Shown piece by piece: positions 1 to 10,905 of a DNA stretch of 64,000 bases (the stretch's first letter is position 1; the number at the start of each line of letters is the position of its first letter). A model generated the notes under the pieces. The model did not search any database, was not told where the DNA came from, and saw nothing but the letters and a program-made list of their open reading frames with translations. A program made the position numbers and the translations under genes. Origin of the DNA: Leptodactylus fallax (lineage: Eukaryota > Chordata > Amphibia > Anura > Leptodactylidae); contig CAMRHE010000167.1 in the NCBI GenBank assembly GCA_947044405.1, positions 4,261,001 to 4,325,000 on the forward strand, in the 5' to 3' direction.

Positions 1-459
1 ATCTGACCATATGATATTCTCCCAATACTCTTCTGGAACATCCAAATGCTCTCTAGCAAACTTCATACGGGCCCGGATATGTTCTGGCTTAAGCAGGGGT
101 ACACGCCTGGCACTGCAGGATCTGAGTCCTTGGTGGCGTAGTGTGTTACTTACGGTAGCCTTTGTTACGTTAGTCCCATCTTTCTGCAGGTCATTCACTA
201 GGTCCCCCCATGTGGTTCTGGGATTTTTGATCACCGTTCTTGTGATCATTTTGACCCCACGGGGTGAGATCTTTCTTGGAGACCCTGATCGAGGGAGATT
301 ATCAGAGGTCTTCTATGTCTTCCATTTTCTAATTATTGCTCCCACAATTGATTTCTTCACACCAAGCTGCTTGCCTGTTGCAGATTCAGCCTTCTCAGCC
401 TGGTGCAGGTCTACAATTTTGTTTCTGGTGTCCTTCCAAAGGTTTTTGGTCTTCACCAT
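1..459 (-). pseudogene. Tc1 transposase, N-terminal part (family I)
   Basis: Reverse-strand remains of a Tc1-type transposase, starting at an ATG whose complement is at 457-459 and running off the window edge just before the first catalytic Asp. Seen: a helix-turn-helix-like N-terminal region and the [10 protein letters not shown] motif that precedes the first catalytic block. The product would bind the element's terminal repeats and catalyse cut-and-paste transposition. The reading frame appears broken, since no long reverse-strand frame spans it, so it is called a pseudogene. Family assignment is firm because two fuller copies lie in the window. Confidence 0.8.
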
Positions 460-824
460 AGTGGAGTTTGGAGTGTGACTGTTTGAGGTTGTGGACAGGT
501 GTCTTTTATACTGATAACAATGTCAAACAGGTGCCATTACTACAGGTAATGAGTGGAGGACAGAGGAGCCTCTTAAAGAAGAAGTTACAGGTCTGTGAGA
601 GTCAGAAATCTTGCTTGTTTGTAGGTGACCAAATACTTATTTTCCACCATAATTTGCAAATAAATTCTTTAAAAATCAGACAATGTGATTTTCTGGCTTT
701 ATTTTCTCATTTTGTCTCTCATAGTTGAGGTCTACCTATGATGTCAATTACAGGCCACTCTCATCTTTTTAAGTGGGAGAACTTGCAGAATTGGTGGCTG
801 TCTAAATACTTTTTTCCCCCACTG
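1..824 (-). mobile_element. Tc1-like transposon, family I, cut by window start
   Basis: Right part of a Tc1/mariner element whose other end lies outside the window. It matches the complete copies at 4767-6348 and 28026-29617 closely. The terminal repeat ends in CCCCCACTG at 824 and is followed by TA, the target duplicated by this superfamily. The inner repeat (around 625-645) reads as the complement of a TATTTGGTCA motif, giving the two-repeat-per-end layout seen in the other copies. It was inserted into the end of a different Tc1 element that resumes at 825. Confidence 0.9.
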
Positions 825-951
825 TACATTTCTGGGGTGCTGAGTGTACATTAATGAGAAATAAAATGAACTTTTTTGCTTTTAGCAAATTGCTGCAACG
901 AAACAAAGAGTGAAAAATTTAAAGTGGTCTGAATACTTTCCGTACCCACTG
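825..951. mobile_element. Terminal remnant of a second Tc1 family (family VI)
   Basis: A 127-bp stretch ending in GAATACTTTCCGTACCCACTG at 931-951, followed by TA. This is the terminal-repeat form of a Tc1-like family different from its neighbour (GAATACTTTC where family I has AAATACTTTT). The family I element at 1-824 sits directly against it with TA at the junction, so this older element was the insertion target. No transposase sequence remains. Confidence 0.65.
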
Positions 952-1147
952 TAGCTGTACTGTGTGTTTAATGTTCACTGTGATTTCACTGTGAAAATCA
1001 TTTACAAAAACTGGGACCCCGATATGTACGACATTTTTGCAAATGGCATTTCTTTTTATCACAGTATGAGGTTTTCCATATAAAGTCATGTTCTGTAATG
1101 TTTCTCAAACTTCTTATAACACTATGTTGGCACTATAGTATGTCTGA

Positions 1148-1495
1148 TGTAGGGTATGTTCACACTGCAGAAATAGAAGAGGAATTTGAGGCAGACTTCT
1201 GCTTTTCAGCCCCTCTGGCTTTCCATCAAGGCTTTCACTAGCTAATAAGTCCAGGGTGAATGGGCCTGATCAGAGGAGTGTTGGAATCTGCGGCAAGATT
1301 GAGCGCAATACTTATTTTTTCATTGTCATGTTTAAGGCTCTGCCTTCCATTGAAAACAATTGGGATCAGATTCAGAGCAGAATTTTTTGCTGATTTTGAG
1401 GTGGAATCTATGTGAAAATACCCATAATGTAGTTCTTGTGTTTTCCCTACAAAAAAACAAAACAAATACAAAGCCATATTGATATCCATAGTTCT
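1148..1495. repeat. Short non-autonomous element (GGGTATGTTCACAC type)
   Basis: Begins with GGGTATGTTCACACTGCAG and ends near a reverse complement-like GTGAAAATACCCATAA (about 1410-1425). The same terminal motif recurs at 12728, 19264-19400 and 32407-32720, where the two ends are clearer. This marks a dispersed foldback MITE family. It has no coding capacity. The transposase superfamily cannot be told from the sequence. Confidence 0.5.
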
Positions 1496-1499
1496 AACC

Positions 1500-2777
1500 C
1501 TAAGACCATTAGGTTGAGCATTAAAATACCAATATTAGCTAAGACATTGTAAACACACTTTATTATGCTGTTTTACAAAGGCATCAAGTTATTGAGAAAG
1601 ATAAGAAACCACAAATTTTTAATTTTTTCTACCCTTTTGAGTCTAAAAATCATTTTAGTTATTCATTTTGAATATACTTTTACTTTTTAATTATTTTTAT
1701 TAAAATGACACTCTTGGCTCCCCTTACTAAGATTCATTTGCCTGAGTGTATGTTTGGGAGTTACGCCTTATTTTAACTTAGTTTTGTAGTCTACAATCTC
1801 TAATCATTCTGCCCTTGCTGCAATAGAAATCAGTTCTGCATGCAGTGACTTTAAGATGAGCTAGTGATAGAGTGGTGTATATGTAGCAGACAATCTGAAG
1901 AAGCAGACCTACAATGGGAGGGACCAAGCAGCTACCCCAGTGATAAGACAGGAGGTGTGTTGCAGACCACCTCAAATTTCCTGTTGACACTAGATTCAAA
2001 GAAGTCACGTTTCACAGTTCTGCACTATTAGAGCTGAGACAAGCCAAGCAGAAAATAAATAGCAAAAAGGCATCACCTGATATCAAAATTATATTTGAGC
2101 TCATGACTGTAATATTAGCAACTGTACAGGGTTCTAAAGTAAAGGAGATAAAATTAAAATCCTGTAATTCATTGAGAATCTGTGGCGTCTTTTCAGAATT
2201 CATAGTGTTGCTCACTTTGGTTGATTTTAGATATAAGTGGGTCAAGAAATTACTATGTTGAGAAACACTGATACACTGGTGTGCTTGAAATGAATTAAAG
2301 TATGTCGCATTTAGTTTGTTGTGATCAAGAGCAGATACAATTGAAGCTAAAAAGGAGAAGAAACCTGGAATTCTATCCATTGCGGGCAATCTCTGATCTC
2401 GTATGGAAACTCTTTTGTGTCCAACATTTTCAAGTAACTTGATAACTCTTGCAGAATTTTGTCTAATAGCTGTCTGGTACATGTCACTTTGAAAGATGTC
2501 TTTAACAACTCTGTTTTATTATGAAATGCCTTTTACTAGGGTCAGTGGGGTTTAGAAGTTTCTTGAGATTTAATGGGAGGCAGCCATGGCTTGTTATCGC
2601 ATTTACAGCAAGTTTAAGTGTACAAGCCAAGCTCCAATCTTACAATCAAATCTTCGGATACATTCCATGCATGGGTTTCAGCATCTAACAACATATATCA
2701 CATGAAATGGATCGCAGCCTCTGGTTCTGTTTAAAACACAATTTCTACAGATAGTTGACAACGTTTTGAAAGGAATC
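1500..2777. other. Intergenic stretch, no recognised gene
   Basis: AT-rich unique-looking sequence. A reverse-strand open frame of 156 codons (2012-2482) and one of 76 codons (1778-2008) occur here. Neither shows a domain, signal peptide or family resemblance that I recognise. Nothing else is seen. Confidence 0.5.
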
Positions 2778-2781
2778 TTAA

Positions 2782-3856
2782 CCCCTTCCCGCCAGAGGAA
2801 TTTTTGATTTTCATTTTTCGTTTTTGACTCCCCCTCTTCCAAACATCATAACTTTTTTATTTTTCGGCTCTCTGAGCCATATGAGGTCTTAATGTTTGCA
2901 GGGCTAATTTTTCTTCATGATGCTACCATTTATTATTCTGTACAATGTACTGGGAAGCTGGAAAAAAATTCAGAATGGGGTGGATTTGAAGAAAAGTGCA
3001 TTTGTGTGACTTTTTTCCGGGCTTCGTTTTTACGGCGTTCAATGTGCAGCCAAAATTACATGTCATCTGTATTCTATGTTTTGGCACTATGCCGGGGATA
3101 CCAAATTTATATGGTTTTATTTACATTTTAACCCCTTAACAAAAATCCAAAACTGTGCAAAAAATTTTTTTTTCTAAAAGTCGCCATATTCTGACACCCG
3201 TAACTTTTTTATATTTCTGTGTACGGGAATGCATAGGGCGTCTTTTTTTTTGCGGGACCAGGTGTACTTTTTAGTTATACCATTTTGGAGAATTGCTATT
3301 GCTTTGATCACATTTTATTCAAATTTTTATCAAAGGCAATTTTTACCTGTGTCCCTTTTTGGACCCACTGATACCTATGTTTCACAGTATTTAAGTACTT
3401 TTATATGTGTTATAGGGAAAGGGGGTGATTTGAACTTTTAATATTTTTTTATTTTTTATATATTTTTTTTATTATTTTTTTTTGCATTTGTTAGACCGCC
3501 TAGGGGTCTTGAACCCCAGGGGCTCTGATCACTAATGCTAATGCATTGCAATGCATTGCAAAAAACGGCATTTCTATTGCAGGCTACATAGAGTAGCCTG
3601 CAATAGAAACTAATGAAAGACAGGCCTGGGAGCCTTCACAAGGCTCCTGGCCATCATAGCAACGGGACGCCGGCCCCGGAGCCTGCTCAGGGTGCCGGCG
3701 ATCAATGGCAAAATGGCGGCGCCCATGTGCCACCGGTAAAATGGCGCCTTGGTCAGCTTTGAACGAGGCGCCAGAGGGGTTAATGCCCGTGATCAGTGCG
3801 GGCACCGATCTCGGGCATTAGCGGGCCGCCATATTATGGCGGATGTCGGGAAGGGG
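2782..3856. mobile_element. TTAA-flanked DNA transposon, piggyBac or Kolobok type, non-autonomous
   Basis: A 1075-bp unit flanked on both sides by TTAA (2778-2781 and 3857-3860). It has perfect 10-bp terminal inverted repeats, CCCCTTCCCG at 2782 and CGGGAAGGGG ending at 3856. TTAA duplication is the hallmark of piggyBac and Kolobok superfamilies. The left half is AT-rich and the right half (3590-3850) is GC-rich. Related sequence recurs at 12774-13025, 27770-30945, 53070-53235 and 53880-54530. Open frames inside (for example 2892-3131) repeat with the element but are broken between copies, so I do not call a gene. Nothing resembling a transposase is visible. Confidence 0.8.
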
Positions 3857-3860
3857 TTAA

Positions 3861-4184
3861 ATAAGAAATTGAAGGCAGTATAGTTATATATTGAGGTTTT
3901 TTTGTAGGAGCCAAACAGAAGTCAACATATTATCCTTATCTTACTGTCTAGAGACCAGAAGAAATTAGAAAAACTACATTTTTTTTGCATATAAAAAAAT
4001 AGGCATAACTTTTATATAACTTTTTGTATGTCTGAGACATACAAAAACCTGGATTGTAATAATTTTGCTTATCTGGTATTCAAAAGCGCAAGGAGCTGCA
4101 CTGGTGCCAGACTGCATAACAAGGAGAGGGCAATGCTTTCTGCCTAAATACTATTAGAATAATAATGATGTAACAAATCTTCAG
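3861..4184. other. Spacer between repeats
   Basis: AT-rich, about 320 bp between the TTAA element and the L1 fragment. No gene, hairpin or repeat recognised. Confidence 0.5.
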
Positions 4185-4766
4185 TACAAATGGGTCTATT
4201 CGACTGCTGCTATCGGAGGTCAGGTTGGGTGGCCATTGAAGTGGATTCTGGCACACCACCGCCTGTCACATGTTCGACACACTTTTCTCTCTGTGCACTT
4301 CTTATCGGTCTGAGACTCGGTATGTCAAAACAAATTGATTGCTACGGTTCCTGGTGCCCTCAGCCCACTGTTTCATAACCCTATGTTCCCAACTGGTAGT
4401 TCGTCTCACCACTTTTTGTGCTGGGTTGAAAGGGATGACGTGAGACTAGTTCGAGTAGTCGGGTTGGGGCCTTTTCCTTCTCTTGCACAATTACGTGCTT
4501 TCAACCCAGGCCTCCCCTTATCCTGGCTGGAATACACCCAGTTTCTTTGCTTCCTCCACCGGTTCTCCTTGCCTTCCCTCCTTTCCTCTGACCCCACTAC
4601 ACTGGAAGAGGTTCTACTGCAGCCTGATACCCCCATGCGAGTGATATCCTTACTTTACATCATTCTCCTGAGTGACGCTGCTCCGGGCACCCCCACATAT
4701 ACCAGGTCCTGGGAGTGTGATCTGCAGTTGCGCCTTTCTCCTGCTGACTGGTCCAGATCTTTTCTA

Positions 4767-6348
4767 CAGTAGGGGAAAAAAAAGTATTTAGTCAGCCACC
4801 AATTGTGCAAGTTCTCCCACTTAAAAAGATGAGAGAGGCCTGTAATTGACATCATAGGTAGACCTCAACTATTAGAGACAAAATGAGAAAACAAATCCAG
4901 AAAATCACATTGTCTGATTTTTAAAGAATTTATTTGCAAATTATGGTGAAAAATAAGTATTTGGTCAATAACAAAAGTTCATCTCAATACTTTGTTATAT
5001 ATCCTTTGTTGGCAATGACAGAGGTCAAATGTTTCTGTAAGTCTTCACAAGGTTGGCGCACACTGTTGCTGGTATGTTGGCCCATTCCTCCATGCAGATC
5101 TCCTCTAGAGCAGTGATGTTTTGGGGTTGTCGCTGGGCAACACGGACTTTCAACTCCCTCCAAAGGTTTTCTATGGGGTTGAGATCTGGAGACTGGCTAG
5201 GCCACTCCAGGACCTTGAACTCCTTTGTTGCCCTGGCGGTGTACTTGGGATCATTGTCATGCTGAAAGACCTAGCCACGTTTCATCTTCAAAGCCCTTGC
5301 TGATGGAAGGAGGTTTGCACTCAAAATCCCACGATACATAGCCCCATTCATTCTTTCATGTACACAGATCATTCGTCCTGGTCCCTTTGCAGAGCAACAA
5401 CCCCAAAGCATGATGTTGTCACCCCTATGCTTCACAGTAGGTATGGTGTTCTTTGGATGCAACTCAGCATTCACTCTCCTCCAAACATGATGAGTTGTGT
5501 TTCTACCAAACAGTTCTACTTTGGTTTCATTTGACCATATGACATTCTCCCAATACTCTTCTGGAACATCCAAATGCTCTCTAGCAAACTTCAGATGGGC
5601 CCAGATATGTACTGGCTTAAGCAGGGGGACACGTCTGGCACTGCAGGATCTGAGTCCCTGGTGGCATAGTGTGTTACTGACGGTAGCCTTTGTTACGTTA
5701 GTCCCAGCTTTCTGCTGATCATTCACTAGGGCCCCCCGTGTGGTTCTGGGATTTTTGCTCACCGTTCATGTGATCATTTTCACCCCACAGGGTGAGATCT
5801 TGCGTGGAGCCCCTGATCGAGGGAGATTATCAGTGGTCTTGTATTTCTTCTATTTTCTAATTATTGCTCCCACAGTTGATTTCTTCACACCAAGCTGCTT
5901 GCCTATTGCAGATTCAGTCTTCCCAGCCTGGTGCAGGTCTACAATTTTGTCTCTGGTTTCCTTCCACAGCTCTTTGGTCTTCACCATAGTGGAGTTTGGA
6001 GTGAGACTGTTTGAGGTTGTGGACAGGTGTCTTTTATACTGATAACAATTTCAAACAGGTGCCATTACTACAGTTAATGAGTGGAGGACAGAGGAGCCTC
6101 TTAAAGAAGTTACAGGTCTGTGAGAGCCAGAAATCTTGCTTGTTTGTAGGTGACCAAATACTTATTTTCTACCATAATTTGCAAATAAATTCTTAAAAAA
6201 TCAGACAATGTGATTTTCTAGATATGTTTTCTCATTTTGTCTCTCATAGTTGAGGTCTACCTATGATGTCAATTACAGGCCTCTCTCATCTTTTTAAGTG
6301 GGAGAACTTGCACAATTGGTGGCTGACTAAATACTTTTTTCCCCACTG
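4767..6348 (-). mobile_element. Complete Tc1-like transposon, family I
   Basis: A 1582-bp element flanked by TA (4765-4766, 6349-6350). The ends are CAGTAGGGGAAAAAAAAGT on the left and its near complement ending CCCCACTG at 6348. Each end has an outer repeat and a second, similar inner repeat (AAAATAAGTATTTGGTCA around 4948-4966), the IR/DR layout known from Sleeping Beauty-like elements. It sits inside an L1 ORF2 whose coding resumes on the far side. It differs from its sibling at 28026-29617 by scattered point changes, so both are old copies. Confidence 0.95.
4984..5987 (-). pseudogene. Tc1 transposase, family I, inactivated
   Basis: Reverse-strand transposase of about 335 codons, ATG complement at 5985-5987 and stop at 4984-4986. 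The longest open part (5271-5762) reads from within the N-terminal DNA-binding half through the first catalytic block to MKRG. Tc1 enzymes use a DD34E triad in an RNase H-like fold. Here the first Asp block reads [11 protein letters not shown], where relatives in this window have WSDETK, so the first catalytic Asp has become Asn. Frame breaks also flank this piece. The protein could not be catalytically active even if made. Identity as Tc1 transposase is firm. Confidence 0.9.
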
Positions 6349-6755
6349 TATATGCTCACAAACTGCCTCTGCCGAGCAGTGCCCAAGAGAAAAACGTCAA
6401 GATACTGACTCATTGGTATCGCTGTCCAGACCTCCTTCACAAGATATACCCTGGTGTATCCAATCATTTTTGGTGCTGTGGCACCGAGAAGGAGTCTCTT
6501 CTCCTCATATGGTGGGACTGTGCGGAGATACGTCCTTTCTGGATTTCTGTGTTTGACCTATACATCAAAGTTAGTGGTTGCTTCCTTGTGCCTTCCCCCA
6601 AGTGCCTCTCCTCTCAATCACCACTGGAAAAATTTCTAAGGTGAAGGACGACCACCTGCATCACTTCCTCACAGCAGCCAGAGCAGTCAACCCCAGACAC
6701 TGGCGTAATGTAAACCAATCCAAAAGAAAAAGTCTCTCTCAGCTCACCCACATAA

Positions 6756-7420
6756 TCCAATTGCTTGATTCCCATTACGTGGTGCTCGGAAAAAGCTCCC
6801 AGGACTCAATGGTGCATTGCATAGAAATATCCATTGAACATAAAAAATTCTATCATCCAACAATGATAAATAATAATTAACTTTTAATGCCAAAAAATGT
6901 TAAAAAAGACAGTAACATATAGTTACATGTGGCCCATACAAAGAAGCTTACGCGTTTCAGGGCTGAGATGCCCCTTACTCATAGCCTAACACCAACTGGA
7001 CTCAAGTTGAAATTTAAAAGTATGATAAAGGAAACACCCTCTAAGACATTAACCCTGTAATTGTTGATAAATTACCTAAATCATGAAAAACCATAGCACC
7101 AATAAATATCACTATCTTGGAATGACATAAAACAATATGATTGATACAAAATTACAAAACACAGCAAAAAATTATATATGCATGATTACCATATTGTACA
7201 ACATTAATATGAAATCAAAATGAAAATATACATTTTATAAATAAACCGGGCATAACCGCATTACCCTATATCCCACAAGCAGAACCCCTGTGTGTGTACT
7301 GCTATCAAAGCATATAGTAAAAAAGAAAACAAATGAAACAAATAAAACAAGATACTTTCAAATGAAAAAACATCAGTAGTGTACTCACCCCCACATTACT
7401 GTAGTGTCTTCAGGATTTTC
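6756..7420 (-). repeat. Unclassified repeat nested in the L1, with hairpin-GAAACG motif
   Basis: About 660 bp that separates two L1 segments which are contiguous in the L1 at 62313-63204. Boundaries are approximate because no clear target duplication was found. On the reverse strand it holds GGGC-loop-GCCC followed by TGAAACGCG (complement at 6951-6975), a structure resembling the motifs at 30353 and 38645. The rest is AT-rich without coding sequence. It could be part of a Penelope-like or SINE-like element, but no diagnostic domain is visible. Confidence 0.45.
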
Positions 7421-8053
7421 TCCACATACGGAGGATGGAAACATTGGTAGCGGGAGACTCTGCTGACTCCTCCAAGTTTGACCCTCTCTGACAGCCATGG
7501 GTGGAGTTCCAGGAATCAGCCTATTTTATTAACGTCTTCTCCTGACTCCCAATGTAGTATTCTGGTCCTGGCTCTGTGTGGCAGTCCTCACTGATGCTAT
7601 GTTACCTGTCCCCTCCTTCCCTATGTTGTACCCTCTGTGTTTTTGTTTGTCTTCATATGTCAGTACTTTGTCTATCTTTCTCCTATTCCCTGTTAACCGG
7701 ACACATCCACCTCTGACAGTCTACATCCTTCCCTTGCACATTCTCATTCTAGCTAGATGCCTGTATATTCTCTTGGTTCTCTTGGTGCCTGTGGCTCCGG
7801 TTTTATTATGTGTTATGTTGCACCATTTTCGTGTTTTGTGTTATTTTATGGAAAATCTTTAATAAAATTTGATTATACATAATAATGATGTATTTCACAT
7901 ACAGATGTTCTTATTCAAAAAATACATGACCAAAAAATAACTGCATTAATGAAATTAGGGATGTGACAATGCATTTGTAAGTCATAGTTATGAAACTGTA
8001 ACATATGTTCTTAAACTGTTGTGGTCAAAGAAAGCATTTCTCTTTTTTCTGGT

Positions 8054-8345
8054 AAAGGGGTTATGCCAGGAAACATATTTATCCTCTAGAAGATAAATCG
8101 CTGATCATTGGGGGTCTGACCATTGAGGCCACCAATGCTCTTGACCCCATAGTGAATGCAGCTGGGCTAAATGTAGGCATGCCCCACTAGTATCCCCTTC
8201 CATTCTCTTCAGTGGGAGTGCCAGAGATAGCCAGAGTACAGCACTATGCTATCTCCGGCTATCTCATTAAAGTAAATGGGAATGGGGATGCATCTCATCC
8301 AGCAGAGGCATGCCCACATTCAGCCTGGCTGCATTCACAACATTA
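8054..8345. repeat. Decayed MITE end (AAAGGGGTTATGCCAGG type)
   Basis: Begins with AAAGGGGTTATGCCAGG, a terminal form shared with the TTAA-flanked MITEs at 13030-13386 and 37462-37964 (AAAGGGGT-). It continues with a GATAAATCGCTGATCATTGG segment similar to 24360-24415. The left TTAA has decayed to GTAA and the right end is not seen. A predicted short frame across 8276-8566 is repeat-derived and not called. Confidence 0.4.
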
Positions 8346-8549
8346 TGGTTGAGATGCAATGGCAAATTACAGCAAAAAGCCGAACCTGGCTGATAACAGT
8401 GAGGAGAACAACATGCTATTTAAAACTAGCAAAGAACTGCGAAATAGAGACAGACCCCCAAACGCCTTCACCAGCGCCACCCACAAGGCCAGATGGGCTT
8501 CTGAATTTGGGCGTCCAATTTATCACCACCAAAAGCTGTACAAGAAATA

Positions 8550-8970
8550 AACACTCCACTAACTGAAACCAAATCAGAACCCACAATTAACTTACAGGGC
8601 AGATCAGAAACAGGAAAATAATCATCCAGGCAAAGAGTCAAAACCAGAAGAAGTTGTCAGAGGCAGAATCAGGAGACAAAAGCGATATCCAATAGAAAAC
8701 CAAGGGTGAAATCCAAACAGGTACATCAATGGCAGAATCAGCAGGCAAGCAAATAACCAAAAAACAAGACAAGGGTCAGAAAAGCAATCCAATACACACA
8801 ATGAGGCTCACAGCCAAACTACAGAATTAAATTAGCAGGCACCTGGAGGAGTCTTATATATACTTCCTCAGCTGCTAATTGGACAAGCCCAGGGATCTTT
8901 TGAAACTGTAAGTTTAAAGGTATAGCAGCTGAATTGAGAATCCTGACACACAACAAGGGTAAAACGCTCC
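8550..8970 (-). repeat. Possible solo LTR or LTR fragment
   Basis: Purine-rich, CAG/AAC-rich forward sequence whose complement resembles the style of the Gypsy LTR at 58798-59457. On the reverse strand TATATATAAGACTCC (complement near 8857-8872) could be a TATA box with a downstream transcription start. No TG...CA ends or target duplication could be fixed, so this is tentative. Confidence 0.3.
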
Positions 8971-9046
8971 TCGTTCTCAGGATCGGAGGGGATCTCAGCA
9001 GCTAGACCCCAACCAATCAGTTTTGTGTCATAACCCATTTAAGGTT

Positions 9047-9777
9047 TTAAAGAGGACATTTCACTACCTCCGCCAACCCCAGCATCCTTACATTGGCACT
9101 GATCCACTTATTCCAGCACAATTGGAGTATTTCCTCCACACCAAATCTTCTCAAACCTTTTTGACTCAGACCTCAACAGTCAGTCTGTTGTGATACTGGG
9201 TCTTCACCAGTAAAGAAATAATATCATGAGATGCCAAACAAATGCCACTGTGCTGTACACATATTACCCTCATTACTGGCAACCAAATATCACAGTTCAA
9301 AACCTTAATACCACACTGTATACAGTACCTTCACAACAGAAGAGCCAAAAACAGTGCAAAAACAGATTGGCAGTGCCTTAGCACTTCCAAACAAATACCA
9401 CCATGCAGCAAAAAATACCTCACCAGAAGCTCCCAACACCATGGTACAGCATCACTGGTAGCAGAATTCCCCTCTCCCCCACTACCTTCCACTCGTAATT
9501 ACATATTTCCATCTCTAGCCCATTAGCAGCAGCATTCTGCCCAAATACAACCTTCCAAACCTTCCAGCAAATTATTCCCCATTTCCACTGTTTCCACACT
9601 TTCAGGAACCTCCCTGACGGTAGATAGCCTAATTATCATATCAAGCACTAAAAAACTAACTGCACTGATTGCTTGGGAATGGTGGGGGAGAGAGGAAAAA
9701 TTCCAACTGTGTCAGAATCATTGGAATGGTACTTCTTAAATGACACACACAACTAAATTTGGTAGAGGTGGTACATT
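9047..9777. repeat. TTAA-type repeat (TTAAAGAGGACATTTCAC family)
   Basis: Left end TTTAAAGAGGACATTTCACTACC and the right part (AACTGCACTGATTGCTTGGGAATGG and following, near 9658) match the better preserved copy at 26589-27006 in the same order. This copy is longer, with about 300 bp of extra A/C-rich sequence in the middle. Right terminus GGTAGAGGTGGTACATTTGC is decayed. No coding capacity. Confidence 0.55.
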
Positions 9778-9825
9778 TGCAATATATTGCTAGGATATAC
9801 AATTATCAGTGATTAGCAGTTTTTT

Positions 9826-10905
9826 TATTAATAATATTTTTATTAATGATTTTCATATAACAAAAATACAAGTACATGAAAGAGAATTCAAAATAAAGAG
9901 ACAATCTCGTCAGTATAGTACATTATGGCATTATACAAGAGTAATGGCAAGTACTATATAATCAATAGACAACTCAAATGGTAGTACAATCAGTACTGAG
10001 CAATATAAGGCGCATATAGGAATGTAAGAGGAAAGATGAAAAAGGAAAGAAAGAATGAGAGAAAGAAAGAAAGAAAGAAAGAGGAGACGAAGAGTGAGAA
10101 AAGAAGAGAAGAAGAGGAGAATAGTGTAAGTCAGTTTGTAAGGACAGGGGGGAGGGGAAAGAAGGGGAGGGACGGGAGTGAGAAGGGGTGAAAGGGGAGG
10201 GGAAGGGGAGTGGGAACTAGACTCACATTTTCAGATTTCTCCACTGTGACCAAGTCTTGAGGAAAATCTCATTCACTTTTTCAATCCATTCAGCTTTAGA
10301 TGGGGGATCGGGGCTCAGCCATCTGCGGGGTATTAGGGAATCGGCAGCTAACAATAGGAGTGAGACAAGGTAGGATCTCGATGGGGTATAGTTGGTGGAC
10401 GGTAGTGAAAGACCATAGTTGGAGTGATCTCAAAAGTTGGAGAGGAAAGTTGCCGTATCACGGATTGGACATCCTTCCAGAATTGACTAATTCCCGGGCA
10501 GGACCACCATATATGCGACAAAGATCCACTTTGGACCTTACATCTCCAACACAAATCAGAGTCTGACAAATTCATTTTGTGGAACCACTGAGGAGTATGG
10601 TACCATCTGGTTAGCAACTTATAGTGAGTCTCCTGAAGGTGCACACAGGGAGAGAAACCGTGGGAGTTGCGGAGTATTTGTTTGATTTGGTCCTCTGAAA
10701 GGGTTATATTCAATTCAATTTCCCAAGACAAGAGAAAGGCGGGTTTGTGAATCTGAATCGGACTGAGAATCGGACTCCTTATTTATTTGAAGAAGAGTGG
10801 GGTTAGACGTATAGGCAACATATGGAGTCGGTATAAGATCTTGGAAAGCGCATAAGTCTGCAACAGGTTCCGTCTACCAAATCTAGTAGTTTATTGTTGA
10901 AAGGC
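9826..10905 (-). mobile_element. 5'-truncated L1-type LINE, 3' end
   Basis: Reverse-strand L1 with 3' end near 9826 (AT-rich tail). The 3' UTR is strongly polypurine on the forward strand at 10020-10215, including a GAAA run at 10053-10083. The coding part is the ORF2 C-terminus. Truncated upstream near 10905, so most of ORF2 is missing. Confidence 0.75.
10348..10731 (-). pseudogene. L1 ORF2p C-terminal fragment
   Basis: A 127-codon reverse-strand frame covering the end of L1 ORF2. Seen in order: LLTRWYHTPQWFHKM, then CWRC, then HIWWSCPGISQFW. The C-x2-C followed by HxWWxCP is the conserved Cys-rich C-terminal segment of vertebrate L1 ORF2 proteins. Related copies in this window carry IWWDC (6500) and IWWEC (63160). 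The frame lacks the endonuclease and polymerase domains, and the initiating Met is internal to ORF2, so no independent protein is expected. Confidence 0.75.

Larger units (their letters stand above)
4185..6755 (+). pseudogene. L1 ORF2p C-terminal region, interrupted
   Basis: Remains of the end of L1 ORF2 protein, the endonuclease/reverse transcriptase that copies L1 RNA. Readable parts on the forward strand: WVAIE near 4230, a stretch at 4335-4766 ending in SPADWSRSFL, then after the Tc1 insertion a segment with HWYRCPD, IWWDC and RPFW (6395-6550). The IWWDC motif belongs to the conserved Cys-rich C-terminal segment of vertebrate L1 ORF2. Frame changes occur between these segments and the Tc1 splits the frame at TA (4765-4766), so no product is expected. 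The 62313-63204 copy shows the same motif order on the other strand. Confidence 0.7.
4185..7885 (+). mobile_element. 5'-truncated L1-type LINE, split by two nested insertions
   Basis: The L1 pieces are 4185-4766, 6349 to about 6755, and about 7420-7885. The first carries the late ORF2 region with the motif LSPADWSRSFL at its end. The second continues directly with the cysteine-containing C-terminal segment (motif IWWDCAEIRPFW) and VSG. The third resumes with METLVAGDSADSSKFD-like coding and then a 3' UTR ending in AATAAAATTTGATTATAC. The same C-terminal order is seen in the reverse-strand L1 at 62313-63204, which supports joining the pieces. The element lacks endonuclease and most reverse transcriptase, as expected for 5' truncation during target-primed reverse transcription. 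Confidence 0.8.

Noticed and set aside
4190..4378. Short forward frames as a host gene
   Set aside because: They read L1 ORF2 C-terminal sequence that continues after the Tc1 insertion.
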